DNA of 64,000 bases from Thysanoteuthis rhombus (GCA_963457665.1 OY735233.1:27924209-27988208), one strand, 5' to 3'; shown: positions 11,433 to 22,570, counted from the first letter of the stretch. Notes: a model not told the origin generated them from the sequence alone. Numbers and translations are program-made.

Positions 11433-12069
11433 CGGAAACTGAAATTTATAGCACTTGTTCAAACACTTTTGACAGCGGAATATAAGGTCAGTACGGAGAA
11501 TTTCATTTAAGGGTTTTAAAATTCGTCTTCAAATTAATTACTTCTAATTCACGAGTAAACTCGCCCCGCGTATCCTAGGGATCCAAAAAGAGAGAGAGAG
11601 AGAAAATGGTAACTGCACTTTAAAACTGATTTAACATTTTAGAATTGCTGTTCAAATAGACATCCATTAGTATTTTGCTTCTACAATATCGAGATAATTA
11701 CAAGATGCTCCTCTAAAACTATCAAAGATTAGAGTTATTTTGTGATAAAAGCATTTAGTACACTCATAGCCAAAGGTATTTCAAAAATAGGATATTGAGC
11801 TATCATAAATTTTCAATATGTTGCCGATGGCAGCCATCTTTCTTCATCGAGTAAAGTATATGGTTTACTTTTTATTCTAGCGTATTCTTAAATGAATACA
11901 TTTACTGTAACGATTTACAGTAGATTTAATCATGGTTTATTTTTTCATTCTATGGACTCTTAGAACTCAAGTATAAGGGTATTGGTCAGTTAGATAAGTT
12001 TTAAATGCTAATGATAGTCCTATAGATGCATCCATACATTATTTAGGCTATCATTTTCGATGATGAAGA
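11433..12069. other. nothing recognised
   Basis: AT-rich sequence with a short GA run at 11590-11603. No coding or repeat signal seen. Confidence 0.45.
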
Positions 12070-12225
12070 ATTGTCACGTTATTATCATTGACAATGTTGA
12101 TAGTAATGATGATGTAATAATGGCGGTGATGATACTAACGATGATTATGATGGTGGTGGTGGTGGTAGTAGTAATATTGATGATAGCGATGATGGTGATG
12201 ATGGCGCTGCTGCTATGATGATGAT
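12070..12225. repeat. (GAT/GGT)n degenerate trinucleotide tract
   Basis: Imperfect GAT, GGT and AGT triplets. GAT tails are typical of the RTE copies in this window, but no RTE 3' end is visible next to this tract. Confidence 0.7.
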
Positions 12226-13272
12226 AAATACACCTAATATTTTCAATAAAAAAATATTTCTTACGCAAACATGGAAAAAACGTGTGGGGCCAGATGCTGG
12301 AATCAAAGATGGGGCTGGCCAAAGACTATGAGTACTGTGACTTCTTCTGGACATGCTTATCAGATACGGTTGTCTAGCTATATCTCAAGAAAATGTAAGA
12401 AGGGTTGTATTCGACAGTGCAAGCACAAAAAACTGCTTTAGATAGCACAATCCCTTGTTAATTTGAAGGTGTGTGTTGAATAGACTTTCCTGCTATGGAA
12501 CTTCCGTTTGGATAGTTATCATCATTTACTTTGAGTCTCGAATTGTGTCATGGCTACCATCTTGAATTGTCACCGACTGGTGTAGATTATCCAAATGGCA
12601 ATGACAAAAAACTACGTATAATAAATAAATTCAACGAATTATGTCTTCGTTATCATATCATATTTGTTGCTGGTAATAAAATTGAATTGAAAATGATTAT
12701 CACAGGAAGCCATTTTAAAAAATGGCTAAATATTCAGATTTGTTTGTAATGCCTTCGGCTATTAGTGTACTAAATTTTATGCTTATATCACAAAATAACC
12801 AATTGTTATAGTTATCTGCTCTGCTATAATTAGATAGAGTTGAGTTGTGATAAAAAAAACAACTTAAAAATGTATATGAAGGAAAAGGTAAACAAAGAAT
12901 TGTAATGATAGTAGTTTACAATTCTTTTTTCACATCATAACAGAATTGGAGAGACTGTCTACCAATAAATACATTATACCAAATATATATTTTAGCAGGA
13001 ATCTATTTATTGCAAACAAAAATGCATGCCTCGAATGAAATTTATTTTTTGATCGATTTTCTAAAACACTTCATAAACTCAGGTGTCTTTGTTAGTTTTT
13101 TAGTAAATTTTAAAACAGGTAGGGAACTAAATTGGCCAATAAACGAATCTCTTCTTTGATACGAACAAAAAATTCAGTTTTATCTATGAAAAATCAGAGA
13201 TGTCTACAATCCACTACTAAGATGTCAATAGTAGAGGCGAACACTTGTGTCTTGCTTTATTCCTACTTTGAT

Positions 13273-13278
<6 letters not shown>
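12226..13278. other. 1-kb stretch, nothing recognised
   Basis: AT-rich and unique-looking. A 72-codon frame at 12531-12749 has no recognisable features. Confidence 0.45.

Positions 13279-13357
<79 letters not shown>
13279..13357. repeat. (TA)n microsatellite
   Basis: About 79 bases of TA with one TTTA interruption. Confidence 0.95.
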
Positions 13358-13360
<3 letters not shown>

Positions 13361-13799
13361 GTTACATACTTACATGCATATTGACTAATTATTTCTTCGC
13401 AGCCGATAGCTCTTGTTAGTTTCATCCCTCCCCATGTCCTTATGCCATCTATGCATCCCTCTCGTACGGGTTATAAATTATGAAATAATAGTCTCTTAGA
13501 TCGGCTTAACTATAACGGATACGACCCACTATATATTTCATTATCAAAAGTCTCTTACGTAGGTGCGATTGACACGATTTCCTACGCTCAACGTTCATCC
13601 AGGCTGCTGCAGCTGCTGGCTGCTGATGATAACTGGAGTTGTCTGGCGAAACAGGCTCGGATGATGGCTTCTATTGATATTATGTATTATTACAGAAAGC
13701 TTTTGAGGCGATCCCAATATGCCTATCAGAGTACTGGGATCAAGTGGCGGGTGTGCAGCTCATTTCAGCTCCATTCGTTCATTTGCTGTGTTCATTATC
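13358..13799. other. no gene recognised; CTG-rich patch
   Basis: A GC-richer patch at 13590-13665 contains CTGCTGCAGCTGCTGGCTGC, then CTGATGA and, 18 bases on, GAAAC. That spacing invites comparison with a hammerhead core, but no stem II can be drawn. Nothing else was identified. Confidence 0.35.
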
Positions 13800-13849
13800 T
13801 GGGTATACACACGTAAGCGAGAGTGTGCACACGCACACACATACTGGCA

Positions 13850-13885
<36 letters not shown>

Positions 13886-14095
13886 CGAATATGAATATTT
13901 GCACACGTGTACGCATGCACGCACACATGCATATACGTGTACGCAAAAAAAACTGATGACCACTTTTAAAGCATAACTCAGCTCAATACATGTACGCACA
14001 CATATACACACACCTACATATACACACATATGCACACAGATATAGGCACATAGATGCATATATACACACACAGGCTTGCATGCATACACACACCA
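13800..14095. repeat. (CA)n-rich degenerate tract
   Basis: A pure CA run (about 13852-13880) sits inside roughly 300 bases of interrupted ACAC, ACGC and ACAT words. Frames read here are artefacts. Confidence 0.85.
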
Positions 14096-14214
14096 CTTTA
14101 TTTTGTCTTCAGAATTTATTCAACGTATTCAATACGAATGGAAAAAGAGACCATGAATTTATTTTTGTTCCCATTCGAATGCAAAGAGGCTGAAAATATA
14201 CTCTGCCTTTATTT

Positions 14215-14990
14215 GAATCAGGAATACATCTAGATGTCTGAGTTGTCACTCAATAGAAACCGTCACGTGACTAATGTCCTTCGACAGTATGCCATGTTTG
14301 GGGTGATCAATTGAAACGAAATTGGAAAGACAGGTGATAAATGAATGGTTTTTGATGGACAGTGATCATTAAAAGGTTGGAATAAGAATGAATTGAAAAA
14401 ATCAAGCTTAAATGAATTATTGGATCAATTTAGCTCAAACTCAAACTGAAAATGAACCCTTCAATGAAAAACCTATTGAAGGTTCGGGAAAAAAACAAGT
14501 TTGGCTGTGTTAGGATCGAACTCTCTTGTTTTATAAAAATCTAAAAAGTAAAAAAAATCAATTTTTACATACAATATTTCAACTAGTCCTATTTCAACTC
14601 TAATATTATTAGTTCTTATGAATGAGATTAGCTAATTTTAGCAAAACAATTCGATCTGAGTCGGGGTTTAGAAGTGGGAGTGAATTTGTCATGAGTTTTT
14701 GCGTACGTCACTGTAACAGTTATTCCTGCCGCCATTGGGTTTTTGGTCACCCGTCATCATTGTTACATCGGAGGATAAAGTCAAAACTCGATATCTTTGA
14801 CAAAAAAACATTTTTTCTGGATATATTAATGATGAACTCCATTGGTGCAACCTAGACGTGCAATACATAAAACGCATACATAAATAGCCAGCCAGTCAGC
14901 CAACTTAAAAACTGGAGAAACGTATATTGACAGTATTGATGACAGTTTTGGTTGACAGTTTCTAATAGATTGGTCATTGGATAGCATTTA
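14215..14990 (+). repeat. interspersed repeat family E, copy 1 (longest)
   Basis: This non-coding unit of about 750 bp recurs wholly or partly at 25930-26240 (minus), 42350-42820, 53085-53290, 58090-58600 and 62930-63090. Landmarks in order: ACCGTCACGTGACTAATGTC, TGGGGTGATCAATTGAAACG, GATCAATTTAGCTCAAACT, AAAACCTATT, ATAGCCAGCCAG, and the closing TTGGTTGACAGTTTCTAATA. No frame is conserved between copies. It could be a long SINE, a non-autonomous DNA transposon or the non-coding end of a larger element. Confidence 0.7.
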
Positions 14991-15689
14991 GGACGTCAAA
15001 TTTTCATGTTCTGCCTCCGCCGATGAAAATGCTATTCAGTAACGGAACTTCTGATGTATTCTCGCTTACAGTAAAAAATAAAATGATCAAATGTGTTGTA
15101 TTCTCTATTGAGATCCTTTCCTGCTGTTTTCGAGGGAAGACAACCGAGAATTCAGACCAAATATCCAGGTAAAATGCAAAATAGGGGAAAAAAAGCCTTC
15201 AACAAAGAGCTTAGTTGTATGTTCGAGGAAACATAAAAAACCCTTAACGTTATAAAAGAGAATCGGAATGAAAATCTGCTCCATCTCCTTGAAATTAGTT
15301 CTGTCGCTGAAGCTGAACGAAAAAATAATTCGGTTAGGCGTTTCAAGCCGTTGGTCGGACGAGGTAAAATATTTTGGCAACATAAGTATCATTCTTTGTC
15401 AATGCACTTGATATAGTGGTAAACAGATCTATCATTATACAATGAAGATATCAGATCAAAATCCAGCGAATAAGCTCGTGCCAGAGTTCGGACTTAGCGA
15501 TCTATCTTCGCAGACACATTCTCTCCATTTAGTGCGTTACTTTAATCTAAAGATTTTTCGCAACAATATCGTCTCGGAATAGAGAAAATATTTCCAACGT
15601 GATATCAACTCTTGGAATTACAACCTTTTATTTACGTCAATATTTTTTCATTCATCACCTTTGTCTCCGTCTTCGACTGTAACATCTCG
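14991..15689. other. nothing recognised
   Basis: No coding signal; overlapping minus-strand frames at 15105-15392 show no recognisable protein. Confidence 0.45.
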
Positions 15690-15795
15690 GATGAGAGCTA
15701 CTCACTTTGCCTGAAGAATTATCGGGAATTAAAGTTAATTCCCAAGGCGTCTGGGTGAAGAACCAGTGGATTAGTAGACGAAAACCATTAACTGC
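15690..15795 (+). repeat. flanking direct repeat P, left copy
   Basis: Reads TTAATTCCCAAGGCGTC, then GTGAAGAACC, then ACCATTAA. The same order occurs at 17955-18063, on the far side of the minisatellite and RTE cluster, so the cluster is bracketed by a diverged direct repeat of about 110 bp. Confidence 0.6.
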
Positions 15796-16147
15796 GGATA
15801 TACCACGGTCAGAGCTCTAGATATGTTCCTATAAAATGCAGTGCTAAATGAAAGAGTGCTATACAATGTTATTATGCCGTAATACCTCGGTTCTTGTGAA
15901 TGCCATAGCAAACGAAACAGCGCTATACGGGATTATAACAGTATTACCTCGCTTAAAAAATGCAGTACTGAACGGAATAGCACGAGATGGACTCATTACA
16001 GCCAGGCGTCGGTCAGTGCTTTAGATACGTAACGAAAAATGTAGCACGAAACGAAACAGTGGTATAGAGGGTCATTATACAGGATTACCCCAGTAAGCGC
16101 TTCAGGTATGTCTCTATGAAAAGCAGTACAAAAACAAACAGCAGTAT
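15796..16147 (+). repeat. diverged minisatellite, left part (unit about 55-82 bp)
   Basis: Units follow the order CAGAGCTCTAGATATGTTCC, ATAAAATG, CAGTGCTAAATGAAAGAG, TGCTATAC, GTCATTATAC. Unit starts are near 15839, 15907, 15962, 16040 and 16122. The last unit is cut by an RTE insertion and resumes at 16845. Units differ markedly from each other, so the array is old. Confidence 0.7.
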
Positions 16148-16197
<50 letters not shown>

Positions 16198-16844
16198 GCA
16201 GCAGCCTTTTAACGTCCGTCGTTGGACATAAACCCACCCAAGGATTCACCACAATTCTTTATTATGGGCGTCGCAGAGCCAGTATTTTCTGAATTTGTTT
16301 AGTTCATCTCTCCCTTTTGTGTTCTGTCGGCCTCAGTTTCTCATGTGATCTCTGGTGATCCATGTTGTGAGTCGTGATGTCTAATCGGTTGTCTCTCATT
16401 CTTGCAACATGGCCTGCCCATTGCCATTTGGGTTTTTTGATAGTTTCTATGATGTCTTTGACTCCTGTTTTCTTCTTTATATACTGTGCTGTCTTATGAT
16501 CTCTCCATGTGAGGTTAAGCATGATTCCCTCATGTGTGCGTTGCATGCTTCTGTTTGTAGGTGTGTCTCTCGGTTAGGTTCCATGTTTCAGCTCCATAAG
16601 TGACTATCAGGAGGATGCATTGGTTGCATACTCTTCTTTTTAGGATTATTGGGATCGACTTGTTTTTGAAGGTTGAGCTTGCTCTGTCGAAGGCTTGCCA
16701 TCCCAAAGTGATTCTTTGCTTGATTTCCTCCTCTTTTGAGGATCTCATGGGGATCCGTTGTCCTAGATGTAGTGGTCTACCTTGCCGAGTTTTGCATCTT
16801 CTATCTTGACAGTTATGTTATTATTCTCAACATCATTGTTGCAC
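16148..16844 (-). mobile_element. RTE-type LINE, 5' truncated, (CTG)n tail, 10-bp target duplication
   Basis: On the minus strand the sequence reads as the last third of an RTE protein followed by the family's 3' end. Recognisable parts are a VTYGAETWNLTER phrase (frame 16530-16748), MLNLTWRDHKTAQYI and QWAGHVARMRDNR (frame 16304-16546). The frame is broken between these blocks. The 3' tail is CAG/CTG (16148-16205), not the GAT seen at other copies. ACAGCAGTAT occurs at 16138-16147 and again at 16845-16854, directly flanking the element, and the host minisatellite continues on both sides. This gives exact insertion boundaries. Full RTE elements are about 3 kb, so most of the 5' part is missing. 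Confidence 0.88.
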
Positions 16845-16944
16845 ACAGCAGTATATGGGGTCATTATACAGCACTACTTCGATTAGAGCTCTAGAGACGT
16901 TCCCAAGATTGCAGTGCTGAACAAAATAACGCTATACAGAGGTC
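16845..16944 (+). repeat. minisatellite, middle part
   Basis: Continues the array of 15796-16147 after the RTE: GTCATTATACAGCACTAC, then TAGAGCTCTAGAGACGTTCC, then GCAGTGCTGAACAAAATAAC and GCTATACAG. Confidence 0.7.
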
Positions 16945-17413
16945 AACAATCACGTTATAAATAAACACACAACGATCAAAATTAAAAACGCAGAACTGGA
17001 GAATGTAGACCATTTACGTAGGACAACGAATCTCTACGAAATCCTCAAAAGAAAAAGAAATCAAACGAAGAATCACTCTAGGGTGTCAAGCTTTCGACAG
17101 AGCAAGCCCAAACTTCAAGAACAAGAAAATCCCATTAATCCTAAAGAGAAAAGTATACAACCGATGCATCCTCCCGATAATCACTTACGGAGCTGAAACA
17201 TGGAACCAAATTGACTCTCAAACTGAGAAGCATGCAACGTACACATGAAAAATCATGCTCAACCTCATATGGAGAGATCACAAAACAACACAATATATCC
17301 AACAGAAGGAGATCACCGATCAAAACATCGATCCCCAGAGATCACATGCGAAACTGAGACAGGCAGAATTAAAGATGGAAAGACGAACAAGACAAGTTCA
17401 GAAAGTATTGGCT
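16945..17413 (+). mobile_element. RTE-type LINE fragment with internal deletion
   Basis: Plus-strand RTE sequence from the region around AGAACTGGAGAATGTAGACC through GGAGCTGAAACATGGAACC, GGAGAGATCACAAAACAACA and on to CAGAAAGTATTGGCT. The block encoding WAGHVARM is missing between about 17310 and 17335, and the normal 3' end and tail are absent. A small internal frame (17255-17455) keeps MLNLIWRDHKTTQYI. It lies 91 bp from the previous copy, in opposite orientation, in the same minisatellite. Confidence 0.8.
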
Positions 17414-17700
17414 TTTTTTTACTGCATGGTCCACTCTTGCACTAAATTTCAGTGAAATTAATTAAGAACTTTTGAGAGAATCGTGTAGAGAGACGTGAAC
17501 CCCGGACGATATTACGGATAGTACGGCTTAGGGGTGGTAATTTTCAATGGAGCCACCCAAAAGTTAAACACGTCTTTCATGGTATATTATCCACCCTTCC
17601 ACAAAATTCTACTGAGATTTAGCAAGAATTTTCAGAGATATGATGTGGATGGTCATAATCGAAAATTGAAATGTATATAAACAATATTCAACGATTCAAC
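17414..17700 (+). repeat. family F repeat
   Basis: Two F-like phrases: TGGTCCACTCTTGCACTAAA with TTTCAGTGAAATTAATTAAG, and CACCCTTCCACAAAATTCTA with GAGATATGATGTGGATGG. These correspond to units of the large F array at 53320-55720. Confidence 0.55.
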
Positions 17701-17954
17701 GTTTGCTTCTTAATGATATCACATCTCTAATGACATCACACTTCTTCTTTTCTTCCTACCCCTGTTGTTTAACGTGACTGGGACAGAGCGTCGAAAAATC
17801 GTCTTATTGAGGATACATCTTGAAATGGGAAAATACCTGTCAATCAAAGAAAAGTCCCTGGTACTTTTAGAGATATCATGTGGCAGAGGCAAGATAAAAC
17901 GTTCAAGCGAATCAGTGCTAAACGAAGTTGTGCTAAGTGGGATATAACTGTAAA
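17701..17954. repeat. no gene; last minisatellite remnant at about 17905-17945
   Basis: CAGTGCTAAACGAAGTTGTG and GGGATATAACTG match the minisatellite unit, so the array extended to here before insertions broke it. The preceding 200 bases are not recognised. Confidence 0.5.
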
Positions 17955-18063
17955 AGGCTACTGTCATCGCCCGAAGACTAATGGTGAATGAAAGCTAATT
18001 CCCGAGGCGTCAAAGTGAAGAACCTGATGATTAGTCAAAGATCAGCTGAGGGAAACCATTAAT
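17955..18063 (+). repeat. flanking direct repeat P, right copy
   Basis: Reads CTAATTCCCGAGGCGTC, GTGAAGAACC and ACCATTAA in the same order as 15690-15795. Confidence 0.6.
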
Positions 18064-18206
18064 AGAAAAAGGAAAAGAGAAAAATCAGAGAGAACGCAAA
18101 GTGGCCATTTTAACAAACAGGTATCAGCCAACAAGAATTCAGCTCCAGAACATATTTTCATACATAAGTATAAATACACACACAGACACACAGACATATA
18201 CACAAA

Positions 18207-18208
<2 letters not shown>

Positions 18209-18272
<64 letters not shown>
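18209..18272. repeat. (TA)n-(GA)n compound microsatellite
   Basis: About 28 bases of TA followed by about 30 bases of GA. Confidence 0.95.
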
Positions 18273-18275
<3 letters not shown>

Positions 18276-18369
18276 CGATGTAAGTGTATTAGTTACTCCA
18301 ATAATAGCTATGTAATGGTATATATTCATTGCTAGTTTCTGAAACATAATTCTAGTCCCATGTACTCAA

Positions 18370-18371
<2 letters not shown>

Positions 18372-18426
<55 letters not shown>
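18372..18426. repeat. (TA)n microsatellite
   Basis: About 55 bases of uninterrupted TA. Confidence 0.95.
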
Positions 18427-18430
<4 letters not shown>

Positions 18431-18596
18431 AGTTCTTCGCCATGGGAATATTCGCAGATATTTTTAATTTAGATGATTTTTTCTAAAGAAACTGCTGAAT
18501 TTTCAACAATAGAAGAGTCCATTGTATAAAATGGTTGGTGGGAGATATTTTTCTCTGCGAATTATTGCCAATGAGCTTAAGACATAACATAAGTGT

Positions 18597-18615
18597 ATAT
18601 GTATATATAAATATA

Positions 18616-18649
<34 letters not shown>

Positions 18650-18768
18650 ATATGCTCTTGTGTACATTTTTGTAATCTACAAATATTTATATATATTATT
18701 GATTCTACTGATATGCTGCGAGATACACACACGTACAGAAGGACAAATACGCACACACACACACACAT

Positions 18769-18821
<53 letters not shown>
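18597..18821. repeat. (GT)n, (CA)n and (TA)n cluster
   Basis: GT run at about 18620-18648, CA-rich stretch at 18725-18786, then TA to about 18821, immediately before the Penelope-like coding remnant. The open frame of that remnant runs back through this cluster only by chance. Confidence 0.9.
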
Positions 18822-18824
<3 letters not shown>

Positions 18825-18827
18825 TAC

Positions 18828-19532
18828 CGCAGGCCCCAAAACATCAGAGACATGATTAGCAGTAATAATATCATTAACAATAAAGTCGTACACAGAAATA
18901 TCCCAAGAACCACTAAATTCTGCAAACCTTGTGACATAAAAAATAGTCTATGTTGCAACCACCTCCAGTACACTAACACATTCACAAGCACTACCACAAG
19001 AGAGAGTTACCACATATATCACAGCACCAACTGCCGTAATAAAAACATTATATACCCTCTAGAGTGCAATAGATGTAAGTTACAATACATAGGCAAGTCC
19101 GAGTGGCAATTTAATACTAGACTCAACAATTACAGACATAGGATTAAGTCACAAAACAATCTTAGCCCACTTCCCGTAGAACTACACTTTCGCACACCCG
19201 GCTACAGTTTTGCCACTGACGCTAGCTTTACCATCATAGAAAAAATAGAAACTACTCCAATTGACATAACTAAAGTTCTAGAGAAACACGAAGATATGTG
19301 GATCAACAAACTCAAAACTCTATATCCTAATGGATTAAACACTAAACTTAACAACCCACACAGAACTCTAATTCACAAAACTCAAACCATTAATATCCTC
19401 ACACCTACATCTAAGATACATTCAATAATGGAAGCTTCAAAGTCACTCAGACCCATAGGAAAAATTCACCTTAGTTATACCTCTTGTCCAAATCATAGCC
19501 AACACATTTTCGATAACTATGTAGTTCCTTGA
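18828..19532 (+). pseudogene. Penelope-like retroelement, GIY-YIG endonuclease end
   Basis: An open frame of about 235 codons matches the C-terminal linker and endonuclease of Penelope-like elements (PLEs), retroelements with a telomerase-related RT and a GIY-YIG nuclease. Order visible: RRPQNIRDM linker; a Cys/His cluster (CKPC, then CCNH) at residues 88-101 of the longer frame starting at 18660; an IIYPLECNRCKLQYIG core at 130-145, where the GIY is IIY and the YIG is kept; a basic helix TRLNNYRHRI at 153-162; an EKHEDMWINKLKT helix near 208-220; and the closing NGLN at 224-227. The RT domain is absent: the element starts abruptly at a (TA)n tract. No stop interrupts this frame, so the nuclease end is better preserved than most elements here. 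The apparent upstream codons come from microsatellite and are not part of the protein. Confidence 0.88.
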
Positions 19533-19837
19533 CCTCACCACCCCTCCATTTACATTATCCCTAACATAACCAAAAAATCTAACTCCAAATCACTTCCCTC
19601 CTACCTTGACACTCTGCCCTCTCCAAGACCAACTGCTGCTGCTTAACCAAAGTCTTCATACCTAGCTGGACTTTCTCTCACTCAGCAGGAGGCCTCCAGC
19701 AGCCCTTATAACATATTTTACCCACAAGGCATAGCTCCTGATAGTGGACTCTGCCTTGACCATTTACATCAAGGGATTAATAAACCCTACCTCTAAACAC
19801 TTTACTCCCGAGTCTGCCTCACTCTTTACAGTACACA
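19533..19837 (+). mobile_element. Penelope-like element 3' flank
   Basis: After the stop codon comes a C-rich, non-coding stretch with CTTTCTCTCACTCAGCAGG and a CAAGGGATTAATAAACCC phrase, ending where a (TA)n tract begins. It is taken as the element's 3' UTR because of position and a composition unlike the surroundings. I looked for a hammerhead core and did not find a convincing one. Confidence 0.55.
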
Positions 19838-19966
19838 TTATATATATATATATATATATATATATCCCACTCCAATGAATAGCTACAATGTCATTTTTCC
19901 CTCACTCTTACCCATAGTTCTCTGTCTCCCTCCCTCCCCCCCTCTCTCTCTCTCTCTCTCTCTCAT
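19838..19966. repeat. (TA)n tract and (CT)n tract
   Basis: About 28 bases of TA at 19838-19866 adjoining the Penelope-like end, then a CT run at about 19940-19965. Confidence 0.85.
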
Positions 19967-20255
19967 ATGTCCTCTCACGCGCACTTCTCTCTTTTTTTTC
20001 TTTTGCGTACTTATCCCCCTCCTCTTTTGTTCCGATTACAAATGTCATTTTTACGTTTCCAAAAAATATAATGATATAAACATGAATTATTTACATGTTT
20101 GTGTGTGAATGTGTGCATAGGTGTTTTGTGTGCATGCCTGTAGGATTGTTCGTACGTATATGTAAACATAACGACATACATATGCATTCTTCACAAATAC
20201 ACATACATATAGACATGCGAGAGAAAAACGTGTCTTTGCGTATAGATATAATCTC

Positions 20256-20262
20256 TCTCTCC

Positions 20263-20332
<70 letters not shown>
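20256..20332. repeat. (CT)n-(TA)n-(TG)n compound microsatellite
   Basis: Three adjacent dinucleotide blocks in the order CT, TA, TG. Confidence 0.95.
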
Positions 20333-20334
<2 letters not shown>

Positions 20335-21377
20335 ATCATTGTGCGTATGTATGCACCGTCAACCAGTGCCAATTTAGAGAAACTTGCTGAAGCTAAATCG
20401 CCATTATATTGCTTAGCAACGGAACTACTTACGATGTGATTTTAAGTCGGTAACAGTCTCGGAGATGTCTTCCATTAAAGTCTTTTCGTTTCCTTGGATC
20501 TTGAACCAAAAATAAAAATTCAAAATGATGGAGACATGAAACGTCAGTAATGCCTCTCTTTTTCGTTTTTGGTTGAATATCTTTAAGTAAATATATTGAC
20601 CTTGAATTTGTCGAAAGAGATCCTTATTGTATTTGTACAAGTGCACCTATGCCGTTGGAAATTGGTGGTATATATCAGTACATCGCAGAAGCATGCGCTT
20701 TGGTCAGAAGTAATTATGTTGAAATATTATCTAAAATTATCGAAAATAGAAAAGAAAATCTACTAAAAATCATATTTTTGAAAATAAGTCCTTTATCTCC
20801 AAAAGGCACTAGCACAAGATTTGAGCATTATTGACCCCAAAATAACTATACAGACTCCCAAAAGCACCTTTTGAGAAGCAGAAAAAGACGTTTTTAGATG
20901 GTTCTCAGTGATGTACTCATGTAAAATTTAAAGTTTATAGCCCCAAAAATGTGACCAGGAGTTCCGAGGGACCGACAAACAGCCGAGTTAAAAATCTGTT
21001 GCCCACTTGGGGGCTATGGCGATTCAATATGAAATATGAGGATACACATTGTTTTATAGAGGAGGATAAATATGCAAGGGACGTAACTCATGTTATCATT
21101 TAGTAGGCTACCACCCTTTAGCAACAATGTTTATTCGATTGATTTTGAATGTTACAAAACAAAAATGATCCTACAAATGCGCATGGTGTATCATTATACT
21201 TGATACTAAGATCATGGTATCGGTTCTCGACCTCTGCCAAAGATCAAAGTGTAGCATCTGTGTGCTGAATTAAAGGTTTCATGAAAAACATTGTTGGTCA
21301 CATCTTTAAATTGCTGGGCAACGATACACGTACTATTAATTGCTGAGCAAAATCTGAGGATATAGCTCTATTGAATC
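20333..21377. other. 1-kb stretch, nothing recognised
   Basis: AT-rich, unique-looking. A 61-codon frame at 20649-20834 has no recognisable features. Confidence 0.45.
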
Positions 21378-21680
21378 ACACACACACACACACACACACA
21401 TGTATATATGCGTATGTATTTATATACATAGTCTAGAAAGTTTTACAGTTTTTTTTTCCAAATATCTATGTCACTTCAGTCAATTATTTACCAATATAAG
21501 TTTTTTTTAATGTTTTAGATAGAATTAGTATATTATGGTACTATGTGTGAATTCTTATTCAGGGATCATCAATTACTAACCATGTAAACGTTACAAGGAT
21601 TTTAAAACAAAACAGTTATATTGATATAACTCACCAGCAGTGTTGATCAAACAACCCTTCCCCTAAGCTATAGTTGTCAT
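21378..21680 (+). repeat. (CA)n followed by family B repeat, copy 2
   Basis: A 23-base CA run leads to TATATACATAGTCTAGAAAG, then the family B order seen at 8892 and 37507: CAAATATCTATGTCACTTCAG, a TTATGGTACTATGTGTGAA phrase also present in copy 3, and TTAAAACAAAACAGTTATAT. The 3' third of the unit is missing. Confidence 0.6.
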
Positions 21681-22273
21681 TCGAAAGGTAAATGCCAATA
21701 AACGACGGGACATACTAAGGCTGTAAGTGGTAGATAGAGAATTCTACCTAAAATGCTGTAACGACGAGAAAGGCTCAGAGAGAATGTGAATGAGAGGTAA
21801 CAGTGGAAGATAGAGATTGATTGATAGGAGAAGCAGCAGTCAGAAACATGGCAGGCAAAGTTCGTTGGTCCGTACAAAATTCGTATTATTGGTCTTCTGT
21901 AGTACGCTTGGTACAGCGTCCGATATTTTGGCATTTTTTAGGAATTTTGTGTCAATTCTTATTAAGTGTAGGCGTCTATCGTGAAACCATAGAATAATGA
22001 TATTCGTACCAGTTCCGAAAATGCAATAAGAATTCTTGTGAAACTCGAATTTGCCGCTATCGGCCGCAAGCTATCCCATTCGTCTCATTAAGCAATAATT
22101 CACAAAAAGAAATGCTATAACCTACTCAAATAGTTTAGTTACAATGAACTCAACTAAAGAAGACATTTTGAAATATTCATTCGACATCATAGATGAAATA
22201 ATCATTTGAATCATAAATGATAAAAGAATATGAAAGTTCAAAAAAGGTAGCAAAGTGTGTTGTAGAAGTGTAA
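21681..22273. other. nothing recognised
   Basis: No coding or repeat signal that I can defend. Confidence 0.4.
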
Positions 22274-22440
22274 AATCTAGATTCTAAGAAATCCAGATGT
22301 TGATTTTTAAAAACTGTCAAAATAATGCCTCAAAAACGTCAAAAAAGCTTCTTTTCTTTTCAAAAGTCAAAAGAACATGTAAAGAAGAGTGTGGTATTAA
22401 GGCCAATTTTAAAATCTGTAGACAAAAAGGGTATAGCTTG
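22274..22440 (+). repeat. family A repeat, partial copy
   Basis: From ATCTAGATTCTAAGAAATCC through GTCAAAAAAGCTTCTTTTC to CAATTTTAAAATCTGTAGAC it follows the second half of the family A copies at 26890 and 31120. Confidence 0.5.
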
Positions 22441-22570
22441 GAGCATCGGAAGGCATAAATACATGTTTAAAAAAGGGATATCTTTGATGACCACAGTTGT
22501 TCAACGGTTGTCAACAATTAGCAAAGGATTGATAATGCACTCTTCTTCTTATCTTTATTTTTTGCATTTT

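Noticed and set aside
13620..13660. Hammerhead ribozyme (CTGATGA then GAAAC after 18 bases)
   Set aside because: The 18 intervening bases do not form a stem II, and no stems I or III could be drawn.
18660..18827. N-terminal extension of the Penelope-like frame
   Set aside because: These codons are read out of CA and TA microsatellites (Thr-His and Tyr-Ile repeats) and are not part of the element's protein.
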